Source: JBBECE01 sp964574935 (GTDB lineage Bacteria; Pseudomonadota; Alphaproteobacteria; Rhizobiales; Devosiaceae). From it: a DNA stretch of 64,000 nt. Position numbers and translations under genes: made by a program. Position 1 is the stretch's first letter. Each line of letters opens with the position of its first letter. The stretch lies in the NCBI GenBank assembly GCA_964574935.1, contig CAZNOZ010000009.1, positions 1 to 64,000 on the forward strand, given 5' to 3'. Positions 31,388-40,563 of this stretch are shown one piece after another. The notes under the pieces are model-generated. The model searched no databases. It saw only the letters and a program-made list of their open reading frames with translations, and was not told the origin of the DNA.

Positions 31388-33496
31388 ATGGCCTGGTCGC
31401 GCGCCGCGTGGGTGCAATTGCTCCTGGTCCTTGCGATGCTGACGCCCGCTGGCGCCCAGCAGCGCCTTGAGGATTTCACGCGCCCCACCATCCGCGATTA
31501 CCGGTTGGATATCTGCCGCCACGCCGGGCGCGAATGCGGCCAGCCCGCCGCCGATCTGTTCTGCCAGGAAAAGGGCTACGAACGGGCGGACCTCTGGACG
31601 CCGTCCGGACCGACCGGCGGCCCGACCCTGATTTTCGGCGACGGCATGCTGTGCCAGGGCCCGGCTTGCGTGGGGTTCGCGGCGATCCGGTGCGTGGCCG
31701 GCCAGCCTCTGCCGCCGCCTGAGGCGCCTGTGGTTCAGGCCGAGCCCGAGCTGCCGGTCGTTCCCCCGCAGCCCCAGCCGCCGGCCGTCGAGGTCGCCCC
31801 CCCGGTTGCCTCCGCTCCCGTCTTCGTCGCGCCTCCCCTGCCGCGGCCGCGCCCCGAACCGCGCGCCTCCCTCGCCGCCGAGCCGGAAACCCCCTCGGTT
31901 CCGGCCGTCGCGGCTCAAGGCGGGCCGCCACCCTTCACCGGCATCTTCGTGCCGCCGCCGGAGGGCCAGCCCTTCACGGTACCCAACTTCTCGGTCGAGG
32001 CCGTCACCGCCAACTGGATCACCACCCTGATCGTCCTCCAGAGCTATCCGGAGGGCGCGCGGCTGTATGAATGCCAGCCCGCCGACTGCTCCTTCGCCCT
32101 GACCGCCGACAAGGTGGTCAGTCCCGACGCCGAGTACCAGACGATCACGCTGCGCTTCGACGTCACGCGGGTGCCCCACGCCGGCGGCGGTCTGTGGCAG
32201 GTGAGCTATCTGCCGTTCCCGGCCTTCGCCAACGCCTCCGAGCAGGACTACGACCCGCCTGGACTGCTGCTTTCGGGGCGCGACGACAGGGTGGGCGGGC
32301 TCGTCAATTTCGATCTGAGGGTTCTGGCCGAGGACCTGCCGGCCGGGGCCATGGCGCCCGGCGGCCCTGGCGCAATTCTGCATGTGAGGGTATTGCCCGT
32401 CACCACCGTCGGGACCGGCGAGATCGTCGGACAGCCTTCGAACGTGATGCGCATCTACTACGGCGCCGAGGCACCCGAACCGGAGCCGTTCGAGTTCTAC
32501 GAGCCCGAGATCGTCGCGGAGGCGCCGCCGGTCGAGCTGACCCGGATCGAATTCAAGCCTTACCGCTTCGTCGAGTTGCCGCCCGGTTGCCTGCAATGGG
32601 AGGAGTGGCGCCGAAAACAGGAAAAGAGCTTCCTCGAGAAGATCGGCGACGCCTTCACCGACATCTGGAACTTCGCCGCTGAGGCCTACCAGTGGGCGAA
32701 GGACCGGGTCATCGACATCGCTTCGGCCCTGACCTTTGGCGTCATACCGGACAGCGTGCTCGAATTCGCGCTCAACACCGCTCTCGCCAGCGCCGGCATC
32801 CCGCCGGACATCCCCAATCTCGACGAGATGATCAATGGCGGCCTGGACCATCTCGCCTCGGAGATGGCCAAGACCGCGGTTTCGCAAATACCCAGCGCCG
32901 ATCTGGCCGTGAGCCTGGGCAACGTTGCCGCCGATATCACGGTCGAGGTGGCGGCCAACATGGCCGAGGACGAGCTACGCCAACGCCTCGAGGAGGAGCT
33001 CGAGCGCAAGTCCCGCGAAGCCCTGATCCGCGCCGCCGACGAGATCGAGCGCGCCCGGTCCACCCCCGACAGCAACGCGTTGTGCCAGCGCCAGTTTATC
33101 CCGCCTTCCTACCGGGTCACGGTCGTCAACACCGGTCCCGATCCGCTCGAGGACGTCAAGGTCGGCGTCGGCGACAGCGAGGGCGTCTATTGGGGTGTCG
33201 CCGAACCGGTGGACTTGCGGCCCGGCCAGTCCGTGAGTTTCATGGCGGTGCCGGAACCGCACATCATCGACGTGTGGGACCCGCGTCTGACGCGAATGGA
33301 GCCGATGGCCTCCAACCAGAACAGCTCCCACTGGTGGAACGAGATCCTGCTCAAGCAGCCCACCTCGATCTTGGTTACCCTGCCAGGCCATCGCGAATGC
33401 CTGGGCAATTGCATCGACTCGGTTCGCGAGGTCCATCGCTCGCCCCCGCAGCTTCTGACCGAGCCCTATCTCGCCGCCAGCTCGCCCGGCGTCTGA
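31388..33496 (+). CDS. Secreted protein of unknown function, tandem paralog 1
   Basis: I do not recognise this 702-residue protein. The ATG at 31388 follows GGAGGG. A signal peptide (about residues 1-23, cleaved near AGAQQ) leads into an N-terminal domain of about 80 residues with six cysteines (43, 50, 59, 89, 94, 102) and the pattern LDxCRHAGxxCGQPAAD, WTPSG, LIFGDG. A Pro/Val/Ala-rich linker follows (about 110-190), then a beta-rich part, a tryptophan-rich segment, a long helical region (about residues 415-560, from EKIGDAFTDIWNFAAEAY to the charged ELRQRLEEELER) and a C-terminal beta-rich part with four more cysteines. The next gene is a full-length paralog aligned from signal to C-terminus. 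Likely periplasmic or extracellular; function unknown. Confidence 0.85.
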   Translation: MAWSRAAWVQLLLVLAMLTPAGAQQRLEDFTRPTIRDYRLDICRHAGRECGQPAADLFCQEKGYERADLWTPSGPTGGPTLIFGDGMLCQGPACVGFAAIRCVAGQPLPPPEAPVVQAEPELPVVPPQPQPPAVEVAPPVASAPVFVAPPLPRPRPEPRASLAAEPETPSVPAVAAQGGPPPFTGIFVPPPEGQPFTVPNFSVEAVTANWITTLIVLQSYPEGARLYECQPADCSFALTADKVVSPDAEYQTITLRFDVTRVPHAGGGLWQVSYLPFPAFANASEQDYDPPGLLLSGRDDRVGGLVNFDLRVLAEDLPAGAMAPGGPGAILHVRVLPVTTVGTGEIVGQPSNVMRIYYGAEAPEPEPFEFYEPEIVAEAPPVELTRIEFKPYRFVELPPGCLQWEEWRRKQEKSFLEKIGDAFTDIWNFAAEAYQWAKDRVIDIASALTFGVIPDSVLEFALNTALASAGIPPDIPNLDEMINGGLDHLASEMAKTAVSQIPSADLAVSLGNVAADITVEVAANMAEDELRQRLEEELERKSREALIRAADEIERARSTPDSNALCQRQFIPPSYRVTVVNTGPDPLEDVKVGVGDSEGVYWGVAEPVDLRPGQSVSFMAVPEPHIIDVWDPRLTRMEPMASNQNSSHWWNEILLKQPTSILVTLPGHRECLGNCIDSVREVHRSPPQLLTEPYLAASSPGV

Positions 33497-33572
33497 CTGC
33501 CGCACCCGCGGTACTGGTCATTCGCTTGCGCCGCTGACAATATGCGCGAGGCGGCGTTTCGGAGGATGGGCG

Positions 33573-35747
33573 GTGGCCCTGGTTGGGCGAGTTGCACTGG
33601 TTGCATTGACGGCCCTGGTGCTCGCTGCCCCGGCGCTTGCCCAGCAGCAGGCGCAGGCCTTCACTCGACCGACCGTTCACGATTTCCGGCTCGACTTCTG
33701 CCGCCACGCGGGCAGCGATTGCGGCCAACCCGCGGCTGATCTTTTCTGCCAGCAAATGGGTTTCGAGCGGGCCGAGGGCTGGACCCCGTCCGGACCGATC
33801 AGCGGCCAGACCCTGATCTTCGGCGACGGAAAGCTGTGTTCGGGTCCGCAATGCTCGGGATTCAACACCATTCGCTGTGTGGCGGGCCAGGCGCCCGCGC
33901 CCGGTCCGGTGCTCGCCATGCCTTCGGCGCCGGTCGTCGTTGCGCCCCAGCCCCGGCCGCAGGAAACGCCGTCGCAGACCGTGCCGCCACCGCAGGTTGT
34001 GGGGCCCGCGCCGGTTCCGGTACAGCGGCCGCCGAACCTGCGCGTCGCGGTGCCGTCGCCCGGGCCGTTCCCGCTGCCGCGCACCCGCCCACAGCCGCCG
34101 GCGGCCATCGCGCCCGGTCCGACCCCGGTCACCTCCCTGGCGGACCTGACGCTCACCTTCAACCCGGCACTCGCCAGCATCCCTTCGCCGCCGCCCCGGA
34201 CCGCGCCGTTGTCCGGGCTGAACAGCTCCGCCGAGGCGGTCACGGCGCGTTGGGCGGCCACGCTTCAGGACATCGGCACCTATCCTGAAGGCGCCTCGAT
34301 CTTCAAATGTCTGCGTTCGGACTGCGAGTTCGCCGTCACCCCCGACATCGAGATCGACCCGAACGGCCCTGACCAGACCCAAGTGCTCTATTTCTCGGTC
34401 ATGAAGGTGCCCCATGCCGGCGGCGCGATCTGGCAGGTCAGCACCCAGCCGTTCCCCTCGTTCGGCAACGGCGCCGATGCCGACTATGACCCGCCCGGCA
34501 TGGTGTTTTCCGGTCGCCAGGACAAGCTGCGGAACTCCTATCTGTTCGACTTCGCCGCGCTCGCCGAAAACGTGCCGCCACCGCCCGCTAACGTGCGCAG
34601 CACGGGCACGATCTTCTATGTTCGCGTGTTGCCGGCGGCGTTCAACGGCATCGGCCAGATCGTCGGCCAGCCGTCGAACGTCATGCGCATCTATTACGGC
34701 GCCGAGGCCCCCAAGCCGCCACCGCTCGAGTTGCCCACTCCCCAGGTGACCGAGCAGGCTCCGCCCGTCGAGCTGGAGTATGTGGAGTTCAAACCCTACC
34801 GCTGGATTCAATGGCCCGCCGGATGCCTGACCTGGGAAGCCTGGCGCGATTCGCAGGACAAGAGCTTCTTCGAGCAGGTCGGCGACGTGTTCACCGACAT
34901 CTGGAATTACGCCGCGGAAGCCTACCAGTGGGCCAAGGACCGGGTTGTCGACATCGCTGCGGCGTTGACCTTCGGCATTATCCCGGACAGCGTTCTCGAA
35001 TTCGCCCTCGACGCGGCGCTCGCCTCGGCCGGCATTCCGCCCGACATTCCCAATCTCGACGAAATGCTCTCGGGCGGCCTCGACCATATCGCCGGCGAGA
35101 TCGCCAAGACGGCGGTGTCGCAGATCCCCAGCGGCGAGGTCGCCGGCAAGCTCGGCGAGCTCGCTGGAAGTGCCGTTGTCAACGAGCTCGCCCAGCAGGG
35201 CGAGGACGCTTTGCGCGAGCGCCTGCAGCAGGAGCTCGAAGCCCGCTCACGCGAGGCGCTGGTGCGTACCGCCGACGAACTGGCGAAATCCGCGCACGCT
35301 TCGCACGGCGACACCCTGTGCCAGGACAGGTTCATCCCGCCTGCCTACCGGGTGACCGTTCGCAACACGAGCGCCGAGCGTATCCGGGATTTCTGGGTGT
35401 GGGTCTATGACACCGAGGGCGTCTATCACGGCGTGAGGCAGGACCTGGATCTCTGGCCCTATCAGACGATGGCTCTGATGGTCGTGCCCGACCCCCAAAT
35501 CATCGATGTCTGGGATAACCGCAACGTCCGCATGGAGCCGATGGCGACCGACGAGAACATTTCCAACTGGTGGAACGAGATCCTGTTCAAGACCGAAACC
35601 TCGATCGCCGTCTCGTTCAAGGGCGACCTGGTCTGCTTCGGCAACTGCACCCGGACGAACGAGCAGGTTTTCCGCTCGCCGCCGCAATTGCTGACCGAGC
35701 CGTATACCCAGAACATGTTCGCGGCCATGGGAGGCACGGTCCCCTAG
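33573..35747 (+). CDS. Secreted protein of unknown function, tandem paralog 2
   Basis: A 724-residue relative of the preceding gene, 76 bases downstream, starting with GTG at 33573. The signal peptide ends in ALAQQQ. The six N-terminal cysteines fall at exactly the same residue numbers as in paralog 1 (43, 50, 59, 89, 94, 102). The Pro-rich linker is longer and diverged (about 105-205). From about residue 400 the two proteins align again nearly word for word: VEFKPYRW, GDVFTDIWNYAAEAYQWAKD, IPDSVLEFAL, GIPPDIPNLDEM and KTAVSQIPS. The C-terminal WWNEIL and SPPQLLTEPY blocks are also shared. The pair must stem from a gene duplication. No enzyme motif is visible; a matrix, envelope or interaction role is possible but unproven. 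Confidence 0.85.
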   Translation: MALVGRVALVALTALVLAAPALAQQQAQAFTRPTVHDFRLDFCRHAGSDCGQPAADLFCQQMGFERAEGWTPSGPISGQTLIFGDGKLCSGPQCSGFNTIRCVAGQAPAPGPVLAMPSAPVVVAPQPRPQETPSQTVPPPQVVGPAPVPVQRPPNLRVAVPSPGPFPLPRTRPQPPAAIAPGPTPVTSLADLTLTFNPALASIPSPPPRTAPLSGLNSSAEAVTARWAATLQDIGTYPEGASIFKCLRSDCEFAVTPDIEIDPNGPDQTQVLYFSVMKVPHAGGAIWQVSTQPFPSFGNGADADYDPPGMVFSGRQDKLRNSYLFDFAALAENVPPPPANVRSTGTIFYVRVLPAAFNGIGQIVGQPSNVMRIYYGAEAPKPPPLELPTPQVTEQAPPVELEYVEFKPYRWIQWPAGCLTWEAWRDSQDKSFFEQVGDVFTDIWNYAAEAYQWAKDRVVDIAAALTFGIIPDSVLEFALDAALASAGIPPDIPNLDEMLSGGLDHIAGEIAKTAVSQIPSGEVAGKLGELAGSAVVNELAQQGEDALRERLQQELEARSREALVRTADELAKSAHASHGDTLCQDRFIPPAYRVTVRNTSAERIRDFWVWVYDTEGVYHGVRQDLDLWPYQTMALMVVPDPQIIDVWDNRNVRMEPMATDENISNWWNEILFKTETSIAVSFKGDLVCFGNCTRTNEQVFRSPPQLLTEPYTQNMFAAMGGTVP

Positions 35748-35880
35748 TGCCGGTTCGGCCCTAATTCGACCCATTTCAGGCGCATTCCCGGCCCATTGCC
35801 GGCAACATTTGCGTCTATGGGATTACCCCTGCGACGCCTTTGGAGCGTCGAGCCATGCTGGCCGATGAGGGGAGGGCGTC

Positions 35881-36354
35881 ATGGCACCCATCGACACAAT
35901 CCGCGTGGCGATTTCGCCCGGGGAGCTGTTGGACAAGATCACGATCCTCGAGATCAAGATCGAGCGGATCGCCGATGCGCTCAAGCTCGCCCACGTCACC
36001 CGCGAGCTCGCCGAGCTTCGTGCGGCGCGCGATGCGTGGGTGCCGGCGCTCGATGCGCTGCAGGTGCTGACCACCGAGTTGCGCGCGCTGAACCAGACGC
36101 TCTGGGACGTCGAGGACGCGATACGGGCCGAAGAGGCCGCCGAGCGCTTTGGCCCGCGCTTCATTGCCCTGGCCCGCGCCGTCTATCGCACCAACGACCG
36201 GCGCGCCGAGATCAAAAGGCGCATCAACGAGTTGCTCGGCTCGACGATTTCGGAGCAGAAGTCCTATCCGCGCTACCCCGAAGCGCACCAACTCGCGCCG
36301 CCGGAGCATTCGAACGTGGCGCGGCTCGCCCCGGCGTCGTCATCGCGCCGCTAA
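35881..36354 (+). CDS. DUF6165-like small helical protein
   Basis: A 157-residue, mainly helical cytoplasmic protein that opens with ISPGELLDKITILEIKIERI, a pattern I associate with the family DUF6165. Such genes are often found beside glycosyltransferases and sugar-nucleotide genes, but no activity is known to me. Three charged helices follow, including a coiled-coil-like RELAELRAARDAW stretch. The ATG at 35881 has GGGAGGG 5 bases upstream. Two genes downstream lies a giant glycosyltransferase, which fits the usual surroundings. The last 25 residues are poorly conserved-looking and disordered. Confidence 0.75.
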   Translation: MAPIDTIRVAISPGELLDKITILEIKIERIADALKLAHVTRELAELRAARDAWVPALDALQVLTTELRALNQTLWDVEDAIRAEEAAERFGPRFIALARAVYRTNDRRAEIKRRINELLGSTISEQKSYPRYPEAHQLAPPEHSNVARLAPASSSRR

Positions 36355-36474
36355 GGCCGTACAAAGAATCATGAATTCGCGCCGATCACGCCTTGGAATC
36401 GGCGTTTTTGGGCGCTGACATCGCAGCGCTGTCAGACAAACAACAAAGCGTCGGGTGGGCAAGAGTGACGCTGA

Positions 36475-37092
36475 ATGGCCATACGCATGCCGACGCTCGG
36501 CTCCTGGTTGATGCGCACCACGGCGCTATCGGCCGCGGTGCTGATTTCATCGCTTCCCCTGCTCATCGCGGAGCGGCTGGGGGCGCCCGATAATCCAACC
36601 TTGGCGCTGGCCCAGGAATCTGGAGGACAGGCGACCGGGCCGGACGATCCAGTCAACGTCGAGATCCCGGTCGATCTGACGCTCTCCGACCTGCATGTGG
36701 TCTCGGTGGTCGAGTTCACCGGCGCCGTCGAGGCGCTGGCCGAGGCGCTTCTGACCCATGGTCTCGACAGCTCCGAGATCGCCATCGAGATCGGTCGCGC
36801 CCTGGCGAAAAACTCGGTCTCCCCAAGCAACCACTACACGGATGCGGAAACCGCGACGCTTCTCGCCAACACCTCCGTGATCGTCGCCCAGCACATGGAC
36901 GGAGCGCTGCCCTCGATGCCGAGTTGGCGCGACCTCGTTCAGCTCGGCTACGACGAAATCGCGGCACCCGCGACCGAGACCCCGCATCCCGCGACCGAGA
37001 CCCCGCGACCCGCAAGCGCCGGGTCCGACTACGAGCGCTACGCGGAGTTGTACGCGGAGGGCTACGACGCGCCCGACCAGAAGATCTACTGA
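36475..37092 (+). CDS. Hypothetical exported protein, 205 aa
   Basis: I do not recognise it. The N-terminus has a hydrophobic stretch (TTALSAAVLISSLPLLIA, about residues 15-32) and an ALAQ site near 47, so export with cleavage is likely. The mature part has a predicted helical core (ALAEALLTHGLDSSEIAIEIG) and an alanine/threonine/proline linker with a tandem repeat ATETPHP-ATETPRP (nearly identical 7-residue units). The C-terminal 25 residues are rich in tyrosine and acid (YERYAELYAEGYDAPDQ). It is followed 27 bases later by the glycosyltransferase gene and may share its transcript. The start ATG at 36475 lacks a clear ribosome site; ATG 36487 is possible. Confidence 0.7.
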   Translation: MAIRMPTLGSWLMRTTALSAAVLISSLPLLIAERLGAPDNPTLALAQESGGQATGPDDPVNVEIPVDLTLSDLHVVSVVEFTGAVEALAEALLTHGLDSSEIAIEIGRALAKNSVSPSNHYTDAETATLLANTSVIVAQHMDGALPSMPSWRDLVQLGYDEIAAPATETPHPATETPRPASAGSDYERYAELYAEGYDAPDQKIY

Positions 37093-37119
37093 GTTCGGAC
37101 GGACAGGGAATTCGCGCGC

Positions 37120-40100
37120 GTGTCCGTGGCACCTCCCCCCGAAGGCAGCAGTCGCCTGCCTCTGCATGAGCTTTCGGCGAAAGTCGCCGACACGCTGCGT
37201 GCAGCCGATCAAGAAGCACTGACCCTTATTCCCGATGCCCATCCGGGCTATGTTCAGGAGACGATTGCCAACCAGGCGTTTGCCAACTGCGACTGGGAAA
37301 TCGCCAGGCGCGCCTATGCCGACGCGCTGCGCAGCGGCAGCATTCTGGTCGACCTGCGCAAATGCGTGCTCAACGCCGGCCGCTGCGCGCTCTATCTCAA
37401 CGATACCGCCGCCGCCGCGGCGATCCTGACCGAGTTTGTGGAGGCCTTCCCCGCCGACCCGGAAGGTCTGTTCTATCTCGGGCGAAGCTTCCAGCGCGCC
37501 CACCGCTACAGCGATGCGCTCAGTTGCGTGACCGCCGCGCAGCTGATGCAGCCTTCCAACCCCAATTTGCACGCCGCTGCCGGCCAGCTCGCGCACGCGC
37601 TCGCCTTCGAGGGGTTCGGCCACACCGACGGCGCCCGTTCCGGCACCTATCTGGCGGTGGCGGAGGCCGCGTTTGCCCGCGCGCTCGAAATTGACGCGGG
37701 CAACTTCGAGGCTCTCAGCGGTCTGGTGATGTTCCGTCTCGACTGCGGCGAGGTGGCCGATGCGACCGATCGGTTCGCGGCCATCGCAGACGCCGAACAA
37801 CCACCCGGCGACGAGCGGCTCAATCGCGTGGCGGTCAATTTCGCGCTGGCGCTCACGCGCGCCGGTTTCATCGACGTGCTCGCGGGGCTCGAATGCCTGG
37901 AGCGTTTCGAAGGCGCCCGAAGCCTCGTTGATCGCGCCCGCGCGCTGTGCGGCGGCGCAGGATCGGGTGCTGACGTCACGGTATCGGCAGGCGCCAGGGT
38001 GGTGCATCGCGACCCGGCCACCCAAGCCTGGATTGTCGGGCCCTGCCGCGACCGGGTGTGGCCAGGCGCGCGCGGCGAGTCCGGCCTCGCCGATCCGTGG
38101 GAGGCGCTTTCCGTCGAAGCCGACTGGGTCGTTCCGGTGCGAACCACGCACTGGGCGGCAGTGCGGAGGATGATGGTCCGTCTGGCGGCCTTGCCCGACG
38201 ATTTCGCCGGCATTGCTACCTTCCAGACCTCGCGCGTCGGTGACACCGCACCGCCGGCCATCCGCAATCTCGTGATCCGCAAATCCAGCTGGGATGAACT
38301 GGTCTCGGCCGGCCAGTCGCGGCCGGACTGGCAATTCGCGGCGCGGATGGCGGCGCAAAGGCTGCGAATCTTCGCGCTGGCCACCAATCCCGCTTCCGCC
38401 GCGGCCCCCGGCGCCCTCAGCGTCCAGCCACCCCGTCGCCACCGGGTGCTCGTGCTCTCTCGCAACGGCCCCAACCGGCTCGGCGGCGGCGAACAATTCC
38501 TGGCCGACGCCGCCCGCCGCTATGCGCGCAAACCCTCGACCGAAGTGCTCTTCGCCGGCCTCACCGACGATCCGGCCGCGTCGCTTGACCAGTGGCCGGA
38601 CGGGCCGAGCTTGGGCGAAGGGTTCCTTGCCGACGATCCGGACGCGCTGCGCCGCTTTTGCCTCACCAACGGCGTGACCGCCATCCACACCATCTCGGGG
38701 CTCGGCGCGATGGTCGTCGACGCCGCAGCCGGTCTCAACATCCGGATCGTCTACGGGGTACATTTCTGGCGCGAGTTCGTGGCCGGCAAAGTGCCGAGCC
38801 GGCCCTATTTTCCGCGCCTGGGGCAGGCCGGTGAACTCGCGCCGTCGTCGACCCTGGCGCGCATTCTCGGCCGCGCCGATTTTGCCTATGTCAATTCAGA
38901 CTACTGCCGCGATCTGGCCGCGACCCTGCACCGGTGGCGCCCGCCGATCCTCTATTCGGCGCCGCCGCCGGCCCCCCGCACAAGCGGTGCACGGGGCGGT
39001 CCCTGCCTGCCGCAGGACTATGTGCTGCTGGCGAATTGCCGGGCCGACAAGGGCTGGCACCTGTTTCTCGACATCGCGGCGGCGCTGCCCGCGCGCGCGT
39101 TCGTCGCCATTGCCGGCCAGTCCGATATCGAAGCGGCCCTGGCCGATGTGCAGCATCGCTCGCTGTTCAATGTCACTGTCGTCGAGCGCACCGACAGGAT
39201 GGACACAGTCTATGCGGGGGCCCGAGTGGTCGTCGTGCCGAGCTTCAGCTTCGTCGAGACTTTTTCGCGGGTCGCCGTCGAAGCGGGCCGCCACGGCGTG
39301 CCGGCGCTCCTGGCCGATGCCGGCAATCTGTCCCGCCTCGGGGCCGGCACGGACTTGTTGTTGCCCGAGCTGACCGAGGCCTGGATCGACGCCGTCGAGC
39401 GTCTTTTTGCCGACCCGGGCTATTTCGCTTCGCTCAGCCGGCAGTCGGTGGATTTGAGCGAGCGGTTCGAGCACCGGCAGCTTCTCGCCGAGCTCGATCG
39501 GGTGCCGATTGATGCCGGCGCGCTTCGGGTGCTCGTCTGCGTCGGCTCCGGGATCGGCAATGTCTGTCACACCACCCCGATGATCCGCCGGCTGTCGGAG
39601 CATTTCGGGTGCCGCCTCGACGTGCTGGTGGCGGGCGACTTTGCGGGCACGGGCGCGCTGCTGGCCGGTTCGAAATTCGTCGCGCAGGCGTTCGAGGACT
39701 ACGATCACGTGCGCCACCGCGCCTATGACCGGGTGTTTGTCACCCACAGCTTCGGCGCCGTGGTGCCGGATTTCAACGCACCACTGGTCCATGTCAGCCG
39801 AGACTCGGGGCATTTCGACCCCGCCGGCGCGTGTCACGAGGCCGAATTCAATCTGAAGTTCATCGAGGATGCCGCCGGGATTGCCTTCGGTCCCGAAGAT
39901 CTACGCGGCTACTTCGTGGGCGGACGGACATGGACGGCGCGTCCGCAGGACGGCCGCCGCCCGCGCCTCGCCTTGCACGCCGGCTCCAAACAGGGGGTGT
40001 GGGCGGCGAAGCGATGGCCGCATTTCGACGTCCTTGCCCGCGAGTTAGCGCGCCGCGAAATCGAAGTCGTCAGCCTGGGCGTCGGGGATGAGCGCGTTCC

Positions 40101-40530
40101 CGGCACCATCGACAAGACCGACCTGACAATCGAGCGCATGGCCGAAGAGCTCACGCTGTGTGATGCGCTGGTGACGAACGACAGCGGCGTCATGAACATC
40201 GCCAACGCCCTGGGCGTGCCGCTGGTGGCCCTGTTCGCACCCACAAATCCGGCGACCCGTGGGCCGCTGCACGCGCCGTCGGTGGTGCTCCAGGCCGAAA
40301 CCGGCTGCGCGCCGTGCGAAGCCACCGACGGTTTTCAGGCCAGATTCAAGCGCGGCGCCTGCCGCTGCATTTCCCTGATTTCCCCGGCCCGGGTGATCGA
40401 GGCGCTTGGTGAACTCGGCGTGCCGATGGCCACCAGGGGCACCCCGACACCGCTTGGAGTGCGCACGCGCGCGCCGGGGATCCTGCCGGCGATCGCGGTC
40501 GCCGGTGCGGCAGGTCGCCGGCCGAATTGA
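37120..40530 (+). CDS. Large glycosyltransferase: TPR region + GT4 + GT9 (heptosyltransferase-like)
   Basis: A 1136-residue cytoplasmic protein joining three parts. Residues about 1-270 form TPR-like helical repeats (ANCDWEIARRAYADALRSG; EGLFYLGRSFQRAHRYSDAL). A middle section of about 170 residues is unassigned. From about 440 comes a GT-B domain of the GT4 type (VLVLSRNGPNRLGGGEQF; VVPSFSFVETFSRVAVEAG with the nucleotide-sugar glutamate). From about 800 there is a GT9 domain (VLVCVGSGIGNVCHTTPMIRRL; LALHAGSKQGVWAAKRWPHF; VTNDSGVMNIANALGVPLVALF), like the ADP-heptose transferases of LPS core synthesis. Such a chain could add two different sugars to one acceptor, or glycosylate a protein bound by the TPR region. 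The GTG at 37120 gives the start. Acceptor and donors are unknown. Confidence 0.88.
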   Translation: MSVAPPPEGSSRLPLHELSAKVADTLRAADQEALTLIPDAHPGYVQETIANQAFANCDWEIARRAYADALRSGSILVDLRKCVLNAGRCALYLNDTAAAAAILTEFVEAFPADPEGLFYLGRSFQRAHRYSDALSCVTAAQLMQPSNPNLHAAAGQLAHALAFEGFGHTDGARSGTYLAVAEAAFARALEIDAGNFEALSGLVMFRLDCGEVADATDRFAAIADAEQPPGDERLNRVAVNFALALTRAGFIDVLAGLECLERFEGARSLVDRARALCGGAGSGADVTVSAGARVVHRDPATQAWIVGPCRDRVWPGARGESGLADPWEALSVEADWVVPVRTTHWAAVRRMMVRLAALPDDFAGIATFQTSRVGDTAPPAIRNLVIRKSSWDELVSAGQSRPDWQFAARMAAQRLRIFALATNPASAAAPGALSVQPPRRHRVLVLSRNGPNRLGGGEQFLADAARRYARKPSTEVLFAGLTDDPAASLDQWPDGPSLGEGFLADDPDALRRFCLTNGVTAIHTISGLGAMVVDAAAGLNIRIVYGVHFWREFVAGKVPSRPYFPRLGQAGELAPSSTLARILGRADFAYVNSDYCRDLAATLHRWRPPILYSAPPPAPRTSGARGGPCLPQDYVLLANCRADKGWHLFLDIAAALPARAFVAIAGQSDIEAALADVQHRSLFNVTVVERTDRMDTVYAGARVVVVPSFSFVETFSRVAVEAGRHGVPALLADAGNLSRLGAGTDLLLPELTEAWIDAVERLFADPGYFASLSRQSVDLSERFEHRQLLAELDRVPIDAGALRVLVCVGSGIGNVCHTTPMIRRLSEHFGCRLDVLVAGDFAGTGALLAGSKFVAQAFEDYDHVRHRAYDRVFVTHSFGAVVPDFNAPLVHVSRDSGHFDPAGACHEAEFNLKFIEDAAGIAFGPEDLRGYFVGGRTWTARPQDGRRPRLALHAGSKQGVWAAKRWPHFDVLARELARREIEVVSLGVGDERVPGTIDKTDLTIERMAEELTLCDALVTNDSGVMNIANALGVPLVALFAPTNPATRGPLHAPSVVLQAETGCAPCEATDGFQARFKRGACRCISLISPARVIEALGELGVPMATRGTPTPLGVRTRAPGILPAIAVAGAAGRRPN

Positions 40531-40563
40531 TACGAACGTCGGCGCCCTGACGCGTCGAGGACG

